NCBI RefSeq assembly: GCF_963675165.1
Contig: NC_087385.1
Span: 2,976,501-3,040,500 of the forward strand
DNA length: 64,000 bases
Source of the DNA: Halichondria panicea
Taxonomy: Eukaryota; Porifera; Demospongiae; Suberitida; Halichondriidae
Direction of reading: 5' to 3'
The translations under genes and the position numbers were made by a program. The notes under the pieces are model-generated. The model searched no databases, was not told where the DNA came from, and saw only the letters and a program-made list of their open reading frames with translations. Positions 31,201-40,659 of this stretch are shown piece after piece (positions within the stretch are counted from its first letter, which is position 1; every line of letters starts with the position of its first letter).

Positions 31201-32035
31201 ATATTCTATGGTTCTTCTTTGCTCACTCTGCCTAGTTTTTAACAATCAATGAACCACAACGTAACCGTACACCGTACTGACTTGTACACTCTAGACTCTG
31301 ATTTGTTAGTGTCAGAATCATTAAATAAAAGTTTCCTTACTTTTACTAACAGCACGCAGTCGTTCAAGATCCCCCAGACGATGTAGATCAAGCTCAAGGT
31401 ACAGCGTAGATGTATGTCGTCAGAGCATAATTGTTATGTATACATGTATGATTTAAAAATAATTATTATGTATACGTATACTACTCAATTGGGCCCTTTT
31501 CCCAGAGCCTGTCACATGATTTGATACTGTATACGATACACACTGTACATAGATATTTGGATGACAGTGATCAGAACAAGTCTGGGAATTATGGTGACTA
31601 TCACACCCGCAGAAGATCCCGGTAAAGCTGTCCTTAAGTGCTCAATTAATTACCACCGTTACTGTACGTATTTTTCAGGAGTCCTCAGGAAGACAGACGT
31701 AGTGACAAAGAGGTAACATTATCAGACATTGAGCCAGAGGACGCTGATGAAGAGACACTAGCTATGCAACGATTAATGGGATTCAATACGTTTGATTCAA
31801 CAAAGGTGTAGTGGTGTGTTAGCTGTTAATCATTAATTCATGCACTGCACAGGGTAAACATGTGCATGGCAACAGTGGAACTACTGTGGCTAAGGTGCAA
31901 AAGCCCAAACATTACAGGTAACCAATTTTAAACCATAATGGACGACGCTTTTAATATTATGATTATTCCAATATTTACAGGCAATACATGAATCGACGCG
32001 GTGGCTTCAACAGACCTTTGGACCCAATACACTAA
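25231..32035 (+). CDS. SNRNP27: U4/U6.U5 tri-snRNP 27 kDa protein, seven exons
   Basis: Exons: 25231-25273, 26928-27122, 31353-31398, 31553-31621, 31679-31805, 31853-31917, 31981-32035. All introns are GT...AG, every phase matches, and the sum is 600 nt (199 codons plus stop). Human SNRNP27 is about 155 residues, so the RS region is longer here. The start MSTSEKTKRSRSPI leads into an Arg/Ser/Asp-rich domain (RDRERSCDREWSRSRERE; later ARSRSRSPRRCRSSS), typical of spliceosomal RS proteins. The conserved C-terminal domain has LMGFNTFDSTK (exon 5) and QYMNRRGGFNRPLD (exon 7), near-identical to the family signature. The protein is a component of the U4/U6.U5 tri-snRNP in the nucleus. Intron 2 (4.2 kb) holds a nested foldback element. 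The start codon lies 46 bp after a MITE. No polyadenylation signal is obvious. Confidence 0.93.
25274..26927. repeat. SNRNP27 intron 1, with dispersed repeats
   Basis: Part of this intron (about 25797-25860, CTAAAACGCTAGCTATT) resembles 29270-29340. The stretch 26170-26290 (GTTGCTGTGCTAGACAG, CTCCTCTGGTTTCTTTATAA) resembles the complement of 34840-34925. A decayed CCAGGCCGCACT end is at about 25965. No additional exon is supported. Confidence 0.5.
27580..27680. repeat. Possible decayed hAT terminus
   Basis: The run CTAACCAGTTAATCATGT, then TGGGTTGTTGAATAGCGACC, then TCTCACTG resembles the right sub-terminal region of the hAT elements at 18690-18757 and 2680-2742. It is degenerate, and no partner end was found. 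It lies in SNRNP27 intron 2. Confidence 0.35.
28743..28863. repeat. Local tandem duplication, 72-bp period
   Basis: AGAGCCAAGGTCAACAGGGC plus about 30 more bases occurs at 28743-28792 and again at 28815-28863, with one or two mismatches. It lies in SNRNP27 intron 2 and contains no coding sequence. Confidence 0.85.
29461..29678. mobile_element. TA-flanked MITE, copy 1
   Basis: The ends are CTGTGTAGCGTGAGGGGCTT and, inverted, GAAAATTTCACGCCATACGG. TA flanks are at 29459-29460 and 29679-29680. Strong internal complementarity is present, with TTAATTTTCGTGGA repeated inverted. It is about 218 bp. It is homologous, in reverse orientation, to the MITE at 30585-30818. TA targets suggest the Tc1/mariner superfamily. 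Confidence 0.75.
29731..29901. repeat. Tandem duplication whose second unit is interrupted
   Basis: Unit 1 (29731-29853) runs from GTTGAGAGTTTTCCCTTTGG through TTGCAAGCGTGCGCTTGCTA to AGAAGATCGAGGTAA. Unit 2 starts at 29852 in the same way and is cut at TTGCAAGCGTG (29901) by the foldback element. It resumes at 30917 with AAGCGTGCGCTTGCTA and ends at about 31000. Unit 1 is thus an intact copy of the pre-insertion target. Confidence 0.88.
29957..30600. repeat. 21-bp tandem arrays in inverted arms
   Basis: The unit is about 21 bp and alternates two variants on the right arm: TAAATACCCTCAGTCCTTTGC and TAAATACCCTCAGTTGTTTAC, the second also with TTTAG. The left arm carries the same two variants in complement. 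The turn-round region is at about 30160-30250. Confidence 0.92.
30585..30818. mobile_element. TA-flanked MITE, copy 2, inside the foldback array
   Basis: The 234-bp element has ends CCGTATAGCGCGAAATTTTC and CTGTATAGCGCGAAATTTTC (inverted). The array reads AAATA before it and TACCCTC after it. The neighbouring array unit AAATACCCTCAG shows that insertion duplicated TA (30583-30584, 30819-30820). It is the relative of 29461-29678. Confidence 0.88.
31001..31352. other. Rest of SNRNP27 intron 2
   Basis: Nothing is recognised apart from the polypyrimidine-rich acceptor (CCTTACTTTTACTAACAG) before exon 3 at 31353. Confidence 0.5.
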
Positions 32036-32639
32036 ATTATTACTTTATAGTACATGCAGTCTTGATTATCTGATCCCCAATCATCCAAAATCTTGATTAT
32101 CCAAATGAAAGATTCGGTAGATTTTATACCAAACACCTACTCATACATTAGTGTTGATCTGTTTGTGTTGCTGATTAGCCTCGATCCCAGCAGAGGAGGC
32201 ACGAAGCACTTAACCTTTGCTCATTAGGTCTCTAATTGCCGTTGTGTTAATTGCATGCCAGTCTCATGAATTAGCCGCCCTTCCTAAGTGAGAGACCTAG
32301 GAAGGGCGGCTGATTTGTGGGACTAACCAACAAGCTGAAAGACATCATGCAAGCAGCCTGGAGCAAAGAGCTTGCCATCAATAGAATCATGTCAGGGAAC
32401 ACTCCAAAACAACAAGCCATCATCTATGATTAAAAGAAGTTATATCCAGGACCATGCATGTACCACAGCAGAAGAGCCTGAGGCCTCCTTTTACAATGTT
32501 ATAAAAGTGGACCGTACATGCATGCTACATGCAACAAAGGCCAGCTATTGAGAAGCCTGGCCAAAATCTCATCCGCCCTGTGTTCGACTGTGGGAGGGAG
32601 CAGCTCAATACTTTCTTCCTCATTAAGTATTCACACCTG

Positions 32640-33180
32640 AGTTTGCCAATGTGGTCAATGTCGATGGATTGAGAATTAAAGACGGCAAGGTGTTTGTTAT
32701 TTGGAAGTGGCAGGTGCTACATCCACAAGACAAGACGGTAATAATAGTGAGGGGAAGTGTTTTTGTTTTTTGTTTTCGGCCAACGGAACCCCGGACTATT
32801 CAGACGCAGAGTCTGAAACAGTCACACACCATACCTTTCAAGGTGATCGGATGTATTAAGGAAAAACTATATCCAGAAAGTACTCTGAAAAGCAAGTGTA
32901 CTTATTGACGAAGGTGTCCCTGTATATACCTATAATATTATATAGAAGTACATGTTGAACCTGACAATCCTGTGACTCCAAATGCAATTGCGTTGTAGAC
33001 GGTTCCTTTGGATACGTAGTGAAGGAAGCACGGGATGCTGTGTACGATGCCCTCATAAGGAATGACATTACTGTTGTAACATTCAAGTGGGTCAAATATG
33101 TCAGTGACTGGTATATACCGTATGGGCCCAGGTTTTTTTTTGCTAACATAACAACGAAAGGTGTATGGCCATCAAATTAA
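32640..33180 (+). pseudogene. HIRAN-like coding segment, broken by indels
   Basis: On the + strand, 32651-32908 includes FKVIGCIKEKLYPESTLK. Successive frames then give ASVLIDEGVPVY, EVHVEPDNPVTPNAIAL, VVDGSFGYVVKEARDAVYDA and TFKWVKYVSDWYIP (to about 33120). The EPxNPxxPNAIAV ... GYV run is the HIRAN signature, also seen in another form at 13626. Small indels and stops break it at least three times. Matching debris is in the related repeat copy at 11500-11690. Whether it is captured host sequence or a gene of the element itself is undecided. Confidence 0.6.
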
Positions 33181-33372
33181 TGTTGAAGTACACATTAAGT
33201 ACTGTTGTTTCCAATGACTGCATTAATTTAACACTCGCACGACTATAAACAATCATGTTCTAATAGCATTGTTCACCGCTCATGTCATTTTTTGTTGTAC
33301 ATTTCTATTGAAATTCGACCAAGTGCAGCAATAACATGCATCATATAATTATACATTATTATTATACATGTA

Positions 33373-33497
33373 TTAATAGCTGTTAGCCATAATATGGCTA
33401 ACAGCTATTAATACGTGTATAATTATATGATGCATGACATTGATAATCATGCATGAGCATTATATATTATATAATGCTCATGCATGATTATCAATGT
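33373..33497. repeat. Two adjacent perfect palindromes inside the long-TIR element
   Basis: The first is centred at about 33395: ATTAATAGCTGTTAGCCATA against its complement. The second is centred at about 33463: GACATTGATAATCATGCATG and further, with arms of about 33 bp. Copy A of the repeat (about 11260-11300) has the single, unfolded version, so the palindromes arose in this copy. Confidence 0.78.
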
Positions 33498-34001
33498 CCA
33501 ATTTATAAATAGTTGTGGTCAGTTATATTGCAGTAATTTGTGAGGGAGGAGGATGATAAACTGGCACATTGTAGTATATATTCGCACGTACATCAAATGA
33601 AGGCATTTGATAAAACAGTAATAATTAATGGCAACGAGAAATCCATTCGTTTGGGAGAACTTTCTTCCAATTTTACTTGACGGTGTGAAGTGTAAAATGT
33701 GCCCACCATATCTCTGAAGAAGCATTCCACATCTCATGCAGTTGGAAGCTCTTGAATGCTTGATATCTCCTCAGTGCAAGTGAGAGAGATCTTTATAGCA
33801 GTTCACTCCTGTGTACCCATGGTTAGGCTCTTGAATCAGCCGCCCTTCTCAACCTTAAGGTAGGAAGGGCGGCTAATTTATGAGACTGGCATGCAATTAA
33901 CACAACGGCAATTAGAGACCTGATTAGCAAAGGTTAAGTGCTTCGCGCCTCCTCTGCGATTCCAGCCCCTCTTACTAGAGGGCCTGGTAGCCACTAGCCT
34001 C

Positions 34002-34590
34002 CTTCACCGGCCTTTGAAAGAATGCCGGCTATCGACTGCTTGCGCATGCGCCAAATTATTGGATTTTTTCCCGTAAATATTTCTATAATACTATAATAGT
34101 CTATTAGATTTTTTTCCGTAAATATTCCTATAATAATGGATACATCAGAGAATATACTAAAAGTCATACACAGAGCTATATAGCTAGCTAGCTAGAAACA
34201 GAGCTGTGCAGGTTTGTTGTACTGCTATTTTCTTCTGATAGAATCAGTAGCAGTAGTATAGTAGACTTTCACCAAAGTTAGTGTTAAATGGGCGTGGCCT
34301 GTCCATATAGGCTCTTATCAGCCGTCACTCCTTTCAGACGATCGTCATCCACACTGTTGCAGGCTGTGAGTAACATAACAGGCTAAGAGTAGCTATCAGA
34401 GAATGCTATCCGAAACCTTCAATCGAACTTTCCCTTCAATCCACTTCCTTTCGTTGTGATGTCATAGTTTTACTGAGCATAAACGATGTTATCCAAAGCC
34501 CCCAGATACCGGGGGGATATTAGCGCATGCGCAAGCAGTCGATACCAGGCCCACTTCCCGCTAGGGAAGTGCGGCCTGGGATCGAGGGTA
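34002..34590. repeat. Relative of the 410-bp insertion, reverse orientation
   Basis: CTTCACCGGCCTTTGAAAGA at 34002 and GGCCTGGGATCGAGGGTA ending 34590 are the complements of the two ends of 20407-20816. In between, CCCGTAAATATT, GGCCTGTCCATATAGGCTC and TCCACTTCCTTTCGTTGTGA match in order. This copy is about 180 bp longer, with internal duplications such as the GATTTTTTYCCGTAAATATT motif twice. No gene is present. Confidence 0.72.
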
Positions 34591-35432
34591 GCCACCGATA
34601 TACTCTAGTCACCCACATGGTTGATTAAACTATTTGTGTCAAGAGAGAGAAATCGCCATCACAACTCTAGGCTCATACAAGGAGATGGCATCAAACAAGC
34701 GTCTGGAAGCAAGTAGACTTGCCAGAGCCGGTGTCATAAAATTTTAGGCCCCCCAGGGGGTCCAAACTGTTAAAATTCTAGGCCCCCCTCTTCTGCTATC
34801 ATTTTCTGCACGATAGAACAAAGTCAAAGATCGGCTGGTGACATGATTATAAAGAAACCAGAAGAGTGATATAATGCAGTGCATGTAGTGGTGTATGACT
34901 GAACTGTCTAGCACAGCAACTCAGGAGCAATTAAACTAAACCAGACTAGAGGCATGCAGAGTTTTAGTATGCAGTGGACTAGGATCACAGCAAAGATGCC
35001 TGGAGTCTCAGAGAAGTACATGTATGATATGACTCCTGGGATCCTGGAGTCCTAACAGAGCAACAAACAAGTCACAATTCTATTTGTAGTGACTCTTTTC
35101 CACTGTTTTTGGTACGGGATCACTTAAGCTGTAAATACGGAGGGTGCCTCGAATAAAGGCCGCGTGTATAGTGTTAGCTAGCTAGCCAACGTGCAAGTTC
35201 AAGCTTCTTAGTTTATGCTCGCTTTTATTCGACAACAAAGCTCTAACATCGAAATCTACTATTGTTAAAACTAATAACTTATTGTGTGAAGGCTATAAAC
35301 GCAGTGCTGTGGCAGCCAGGTGAGCAGATCCTGAAATTACAAACAAACAGACAAACCAAATGACCCATGGCCGCCCACGCGCGCCTCGGGTAAATATGGT
35401 AAGGTTAGTTGACAAAGCATCAAAGAGACTGC
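34591..35432. other. Non-coding stretch
   Basis: Part (about 34840-34925) matches the complement of the intron-1 repeat at 26170-26290. Otherwise nothing is recognised. Confidence 0.4.
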
Positions 35433-35535
35433 TAGCCTCGACCCCAGGCCGATCCGTCTCCAATTGAACGCTAGGTCGCCTACGTATTTTTCAACTTCGT
35501 TCTATTAAAAAAAAATCGGCCTGGGACCGAGGCTA
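35433..35535. repeat. Palindromic mini-element, TAGCCTCGATCCCAGGCCG family
   Basis: TAGCCTCGACCCCAGGCCGA pairs with TCGGCCTGGGACCGAGGCTA 60 bases later. Same family as 12983-13066. No target duplication was seen. Confidence 0.75.
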
Positions 35536-36129
35536 AGAGACTGCATGCACTCTGCATCAAAGTAGCAAAAATTTTTGCATTATTATTCTATCATGGAATT
35601 CAGTGAAGGAACTTTCAAGTTAAATGCAGCTCTGCAATGTGTTGGACAAGACAATCGATGTTGTTGCATAGCTATTGCAACTTCGTGCTTACTTTCTCAG
35701 CCAAATTTGAGGACAAAAACGCACAATTTCAGTGCAAAGACAACAGTTCATAATTATCTTCCTCCATGTTTTCCTATACATAGAAGATGTAAATTGTTGT
35801 GGGGATGCTCCAATAGCACCACTGGCTCAGCTCTCAAGTAATGTGGAATCACAGATAGAATCAAGAGAGAAACTGTTGTATCATGGTGGAATCACAATAG
35901 CAGTTTCCTTTCGGGACAAGGGTAATTCTTTACCGCTGTGGTGCATTAAGGTTTCAATTATTGCTGAATTGGCGAATTTGAAGCTCCGCTCACACGGTCG
36001 CCATGGTTTCCGCCCACTTGTGGTTTATGACTCTTCTTCTTTGTAGCCTCCAATTAATGAAGAGTAGCATACGAAAAAGAATATTGAAATTGGGTAATTA
36101 TAATACAGCAAGAGGGTGGAGCTTTTAAA

Positions 36130-37106
36130 CCAATGTGCGTGTGAGAAGGAGATCAGCGCGGGTTTGCCTTAGATCTTTGATGAAGAGCAAGCTTGCGCGT
36201 GGGCAGCCAGACAAGGCCTTGTAGGAGGGTGCAGGAGAGCGCGCTGAGAGAGCAGGGCAACTTACTAAAAAGTGTGAAGGTGATTCTTCTTCAGTGTTCC
36301 ATAGTTTACACGATGCATCCCCGGGAGAGATATTTCCTCTGTTGCGGTATCTAAACCTGGACGCATCCAGCTCCAGCCCCCTGATTCTGAAATCATGACC
36401 ATAGCAGGGGGCATGTGTCTGTCATCTTGATGTATGGTGTGACTAGTACAGATTTCTTTGCAGCTGCCTTAAAAGATCCTTTATTTTTCCCGTTTGCGAT
36501 CATAGACGAGAGTGAAGGGTAGCAACGAGATGAGACGTGTGTGGACCATGTTTTTAATAGAGAGTCGGCGAGAACCATAATCTTCTTCGGGAGATCTTCT
36601 GAAGACATGCATGTTAATGAAACAAAGCTGTCTGCAGTCCACCAATGCCGAGATCTCCAACGAGCTGGAGAGGGCGAGTGACGGACATCTGGTAGGCAGG
36701 CCTTGAATTGTGCGAAGCAGTTTCCTGTGAGTTCTCTCCAACATGTTGAGATCGCTCTTTGTTAGGGACCAGAGTTCTGATCCATAGAGAAGGCAGAGTG
36801 AGGAGTAAAGCAGGTGGAACCTTACGCCCACAGAACTCCCACCCGCTGAGCAGATTCTGAGGGAGCCAGAAGTAGACACTAAGCGAAGGACACCAAGGTG
36901 TTTGTAACTATCTACCTCCTGGATAATTTCCAAGCAAACAGAGAAGGAACGGGAGTGGCTACGTGATCTTGTTGATTCACCAAATACCATGACTGCCGAC
37001 TTGGAGGAGTTAATTTCATATCGCCATGTACTCGTATAATGAGAGACGATATCAAGAAGCTTCTGTAACCCTTCAGGTGAGTCCGCAATGAGAGATTACG
37101 AGGCAC
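36130..37106 (-). pseudogene. Non-LTR retrotransposon RT C-terminal fragment
   Basis: On the minus strand, 37106-36912 and then 36990-36481 give MVFGESTRSRSHSRS, EVDSYKHLGVLRLVSTSG, YSSLCLLYGSELWSLTKSDL and LERTHRKLLRTIQGLPTR. 'YKHLGV ... LYGSELW ... LERTHRKxLRxIQGLP' is the region after the RT palm in LINE proteins. Further C-terminal debris runs down to 36130 in other frames. The catalytic part is missing, and at least two frameshifts are visible. The family is distinct from the CR1/L2-like copy at 22985-24430. Confidence 0.7.
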
Positions 37107-37478
37107 ACCGAAAACTGGAAAAAGTTACTGAGAACTCCGTTTCGAAGTGCACAGAATGTAGCAGACACCACGTACATGGCGTTCCCAGAACAACCTGTCT
37201 TCAGAGTAGAACACTCTCTGTGAAACACCCCAACCTAAAAGGGATGAAGTTTGCATGGTACTAGGAGAACAGTGGCAAGAACGACATGGTCATTCATACA
37301 GCTCGAGAATGGCACCGGAAGCAAATTTAACACAAAAAATATCGAAAGTCAAAAAAAAAAACGTGACAGGGCCCAAAAAAGAAAAATCGTGCAGCATGTT
37401 AGCAATGAGTGAAAACAGCTGAAGCCGAATCCATACAAGCTTTGCGATGTCTTTCGAACTAACTGCACTCACCTGCTG

Positions 37479-38580
37479 ATGAGAATCACATTGCTCCAAT
37501 CGCATCCCACAGGAGAAACCATCAACTGGTCACAATCAGCAAAACAGCTACAAATTCCTGGAAAAAATACAGGTCAAGTATTGAAGGAATATGCGATAAA
37601 ACAAGGTTTTAATGTGCTAGACAGCAAAAGAGGTCACTTCCTCCCCCTAGGACTCCGAGAAAAAAAAAAGAGACTTCCAGGGGGTGAGATATCAACCCCA
37701 TGCTTACCAACACCTGAAATTATAAATGTCGAGAAAATGGAACTGATTGCTAGCGGCAAATGAGAGCCTCATATTGTACAGTAACAGCCGTAAAAAATGA
37801 AGAGGTGGAGATTTTAGGCAGAAAGCTATCATTAATTGAAATACGGAAAAAAATATTAGAAAGGCATCACAAGTACATGCGTGACCAGCAAATTCAGCAA
37901 CGTGAGCTTCTATCCCTTGCACACTGCCTTGTCTCACCCAGTGCAACTCTTTGTGACCTTCAACACCAACTTGCTGCTCTGAGGACACGAACATTAGCAT
38001 TCTGGCACGACCACTCTCTACTGTGCTCCAACAAGGTGTATGACAGAGAAGTATTCCTTACAGAGTGGCAAAAAAATGGTGGTTCAACAACAACAAACAT
38101 ACAGGAAGAAATAGAACAACCTGTGATACACATGATAGCCCCCCGTACATCAGCACTATCAGTTGGCTTTGATATCAGACCGACTGGAATGCCTACAAAA
38201 GCTATCGCATCCGACGCTCCTATTGCTGACCAAGCAAGATTCTTTTGTTCTTTTGTGGAGACAAACCAGCCCAGCAGTTCGAGCGCGGGACCCAGGTAGG
38301 TGGCACTTACAAATGTGGAAGTTGTGGGTGCCTTATGCAAGACCTTATCATTGGAATGTCTACAATCACTCATTCTAAGAGGTAAATACGGTGGACAAGC
38401 AGGAAAACTTAAACCTTTGGATAAGCTGTTAGTGGCTGAGTTATGAGACGAACTTAAAGCTAGAGGTTTTGTTATAGCAGCAATGAAGAAGCCAGAACAA
38501 TTAACAGAACTGCTGAAAGGAGTCCCTTCACTCCTTGTTCTTAATCCAACTAAATCTCTTAAAGGAGAAGGTGTATGGTG
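37479..38580 (+). pseudogene. Unclassified repeated protein family ('WHDH/CGxCGC'), copy 1
   Basis: Consecutive + strand frames read TINWSQSAKQLQIPGKNTGQ, then RLPGGEISTPCLPTPEI (37479-37763), then ILGRKLSLIEIRKKILERHH and LRTRTLAFWHDHSLL (37760-38299). They continue GGTYKCGSCGC and KYGGQAGKLKPLDKLLVAEL, then LTELLKGVPSLLVLNPTKSL (to about 38570). The CxxCxC motif suggests a zinc ribbon. The following helix-rich 'KLKPLDKL ... LRDELKARGF' resembles a SAP-type segment. The second copy at 59949-64000 is on the minus strand. I remember such proteins as abundant in sponge and cnidarian genomes, with no assigned function. It is probably encoded by a transposable element. Frameshifts and a deletion just after CGSCGC make this copy broken. 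Confidence 0.6.
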
Positions 38581-38599
38581 TTGGCAACATTTTTAGACT

Positions 38600-39900
38600 C
38601 TGACAACGATCCGTCAACACAACCTCAAGGTCCACCACTACCCACTTTTAGAAACACCACCATTAAAAGTACGTGGGATCGAAGTCAATCAGCTTGGAAT
38701 GCTACATTCGACTTTTTAAGGACATTGGTAGAAGATTATTTCCAGCTGCAACTGAAGACAGCCAAGCAACAACTGCAGTGATCTACCAGGAATAACACCT
38801 ACTATACCAGAATCCCCCACTACCATACATCGGTGATCTACCACCTAATCCCCAACTTCAAACACCCAGTACATCGGTAAAAGATTCGCTGCAAGCGAAC
38901 CAACCACAACTACCAATGATCTACCAGGAACAACACCTACTAGACCAGACCAGAATCCCCCACTTCAAACACCACCATATTAACCCTCCCAACTGGGAAA
39001 AACACCTACCAGCTTAGAAGCACCTACAGCAGAAGATGATCTCTCAAACACAGTCAATGAAGATCAAGCAGTGGTACCTAATGAGATCACTATTACAGAG
39101 CCAGTCTATACAGAGCCAGTCTATACAGATCAACTTATCAGTCTATACAGATCAAAGATATAGGAAGGGAAAGATTGGCAACGGTAGAAAATTTGAAGCT
39201 TTCGAGACTAGTCATTGATGACAGATGCAAGTTGACATCCCAAGAATCTGCCTCAAGTTAAGGGATTCTCAAAGTCAACAAGAAAGAGAGAAGCTCAGAA
39301 ACAACACTTTAATACTTAGACAATACTTCTTGTGTTCATGTCCATTCTCACATTTGATATAAGCTTGTATGCACAAAAACTAGATAACATAGATAGACTG
39401 ATAGTACTGTAGCCTTCTGTACGACATTTTATTAATACCAAATTTTAATAAATTATAGCATGAGGTAACAAAGTCTTTCATTTCGTTTTTTAATAATTAT
39501 GTAGCCCAAAATAGTCAATCAACTCTTCCTTCTTCAGCTTCATAAATTTCTTCCAGCATACTGATAGTACGATGAAGTATGACTGTGTATGTGGGGGGGG
39601 GGGGGCATATGAATGAGTTAGTAAAACACTGTGGCACTGGACCTGGAGCTTTCTATCCCAGTTCTGTATAAGCCGATAATCAGGCCTTACACCTCCAGTC
39701 ATATTTTCTGCAACTGACTAAAATTTAGCACAAAACCTGTACCAGTTGATGGAGATAAACACTCTCATAAAGTCAGTATAATTTTAAAAGCATGTGTGTT
39801 TCTTAAAAAGGGAGCATAAAACGTCTGATGAAATAAGCCATACTCAACACTACAACACATTCTAAATGGTATGAATAGGCGATTTTTGCCTTTCAGTAGA
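38600..39900. other. Non-coding stretch with degenerate repeats
   Basis: Loose internal repeats occur around 38785-38990 (CTACCAGGAA ... ACACCTACTA ... ACCAGAATCCCCCAC) and CAGTCTATACAGA at 39100-39150. There is a G run at about 39590-39605. No gene is recognised. Confidence 0.4.
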
Positions 39901-40269
39901 TCAACCTACATACATACAACCAGGAAAACTTGAAGAATAGTAATATGGATGAGTACTGTTTCTTAAAAAGGGCTTGTAAAATTGCAACTAAATACAAGCT
40001 GAAAGTAGACATAAAAGAGTTAGAAACAAGTCACTATTGCACAAAAGGAACTCTACCAAATAGAAACGATAACTCTGTTTACGCAAAAAACTGGACTACA
40101 TACGAAAGCTCTTGGGATTATGGAACAAATTTAACCTATGAATGTATTAAAGGACACTAGACTCTATACTTTTGTTCATCACGGAAGAAGAGGACCCGAA
40201 GAGGACCCAACCAATTTTACCACGGTAGCATTACATACATGGTTTTTGTATAGGGAATATAGCAGTTCA

Positions 40270-40651
40270 GCTTCTAGCCAGCTATGCTGAAGACCTCTAT
40301 GCTGAAGACCTCTCGTCTCTTGAAGCTGAACTTGATCTGTGGAAGTCATCTAACCCTGACTTACCATCAAAAACCCCTAGATTCAACATGTGGCCCAATA
40401 TTAGGCCCAATATTAACACCATTCTGCGTCACAAGTTGCGAGTGTGAGTCAGTGTGAGTCAGTGTGCTACGTAGACTTATCTCCACTCTACAATGGGACA
40501 AGAAAGACTCAGTGGACTAGCATTACTACACACACAGTATGGAATGAAGCTGAACCTGGATGAAATAATCAACATGTTTGCAAGAAAACATTCCCGTAGA
40601 ATGAAACTCATGGACATACTTAGTGAATTTGATGAAGCTGATGAAGATTAA
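40270..40651 (+). pseudogene. hAT transposase C-terminal fragment (family 2)
   Basis: The + strand gives AEDLSSLEAELDLWKSSNPD (about 40288-40345), then a frame break, then MGQERLSGLALLHTQYGMKL and HSRRMKLMDILSEFDEADED followed by a stop (40494-40650). The 'ELxxW ... MGQERLxGLALLHxxY' run is the end of the hAT dimerisation domain of the type seen in the '52 kDa repressor' group. The SCExxFSxLR core between the two blocks has decayed. It is a different hAT lineage from 15920-18757. The frame at 39930-40160 (LKRACKIATKYKLKVDIKEL) may be an N-terminal piece, but this is weak. Confidence 0.62.
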
Positions 40652-40659
40652 CCATCATT

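Larger units (their letters stand above)
32191..33956. mobile_element. Long-TIR element (Mutator- or hAT-like) carrying HIRAN-like sequence
   Basis: The inverted ends begin CAGAGGAGGCACGAAGCACT (32191) and are matched for about 130 bp by the complement of 33830-33956. The match includes TCTCTAATTGCCGTTGTGTT and AATTAGCCGCCCTTCC. The flanks are CGATCCCAG (32182-32190) and CGATTCCAG (33957-33965), a 9-bp duplication with one difference. Long TIRs and a 9-bp duplication fit Mutator-like elements. The CAGAGG terminus would also suit hAT. No transposase was recognised. A truncated relative is at 11019-11690, and a solo end is at 6427. Confidence 0.72.

Noticed and set aside
32161-32190. tRNA-like box B (GATC-C motif) in the CCTCGATCCCAGG repeats
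   Set aside because: The match to GGTTCGANTCC is poor, and no box A lies at the right distance. The palindromic forms argue against a tRNA origin.
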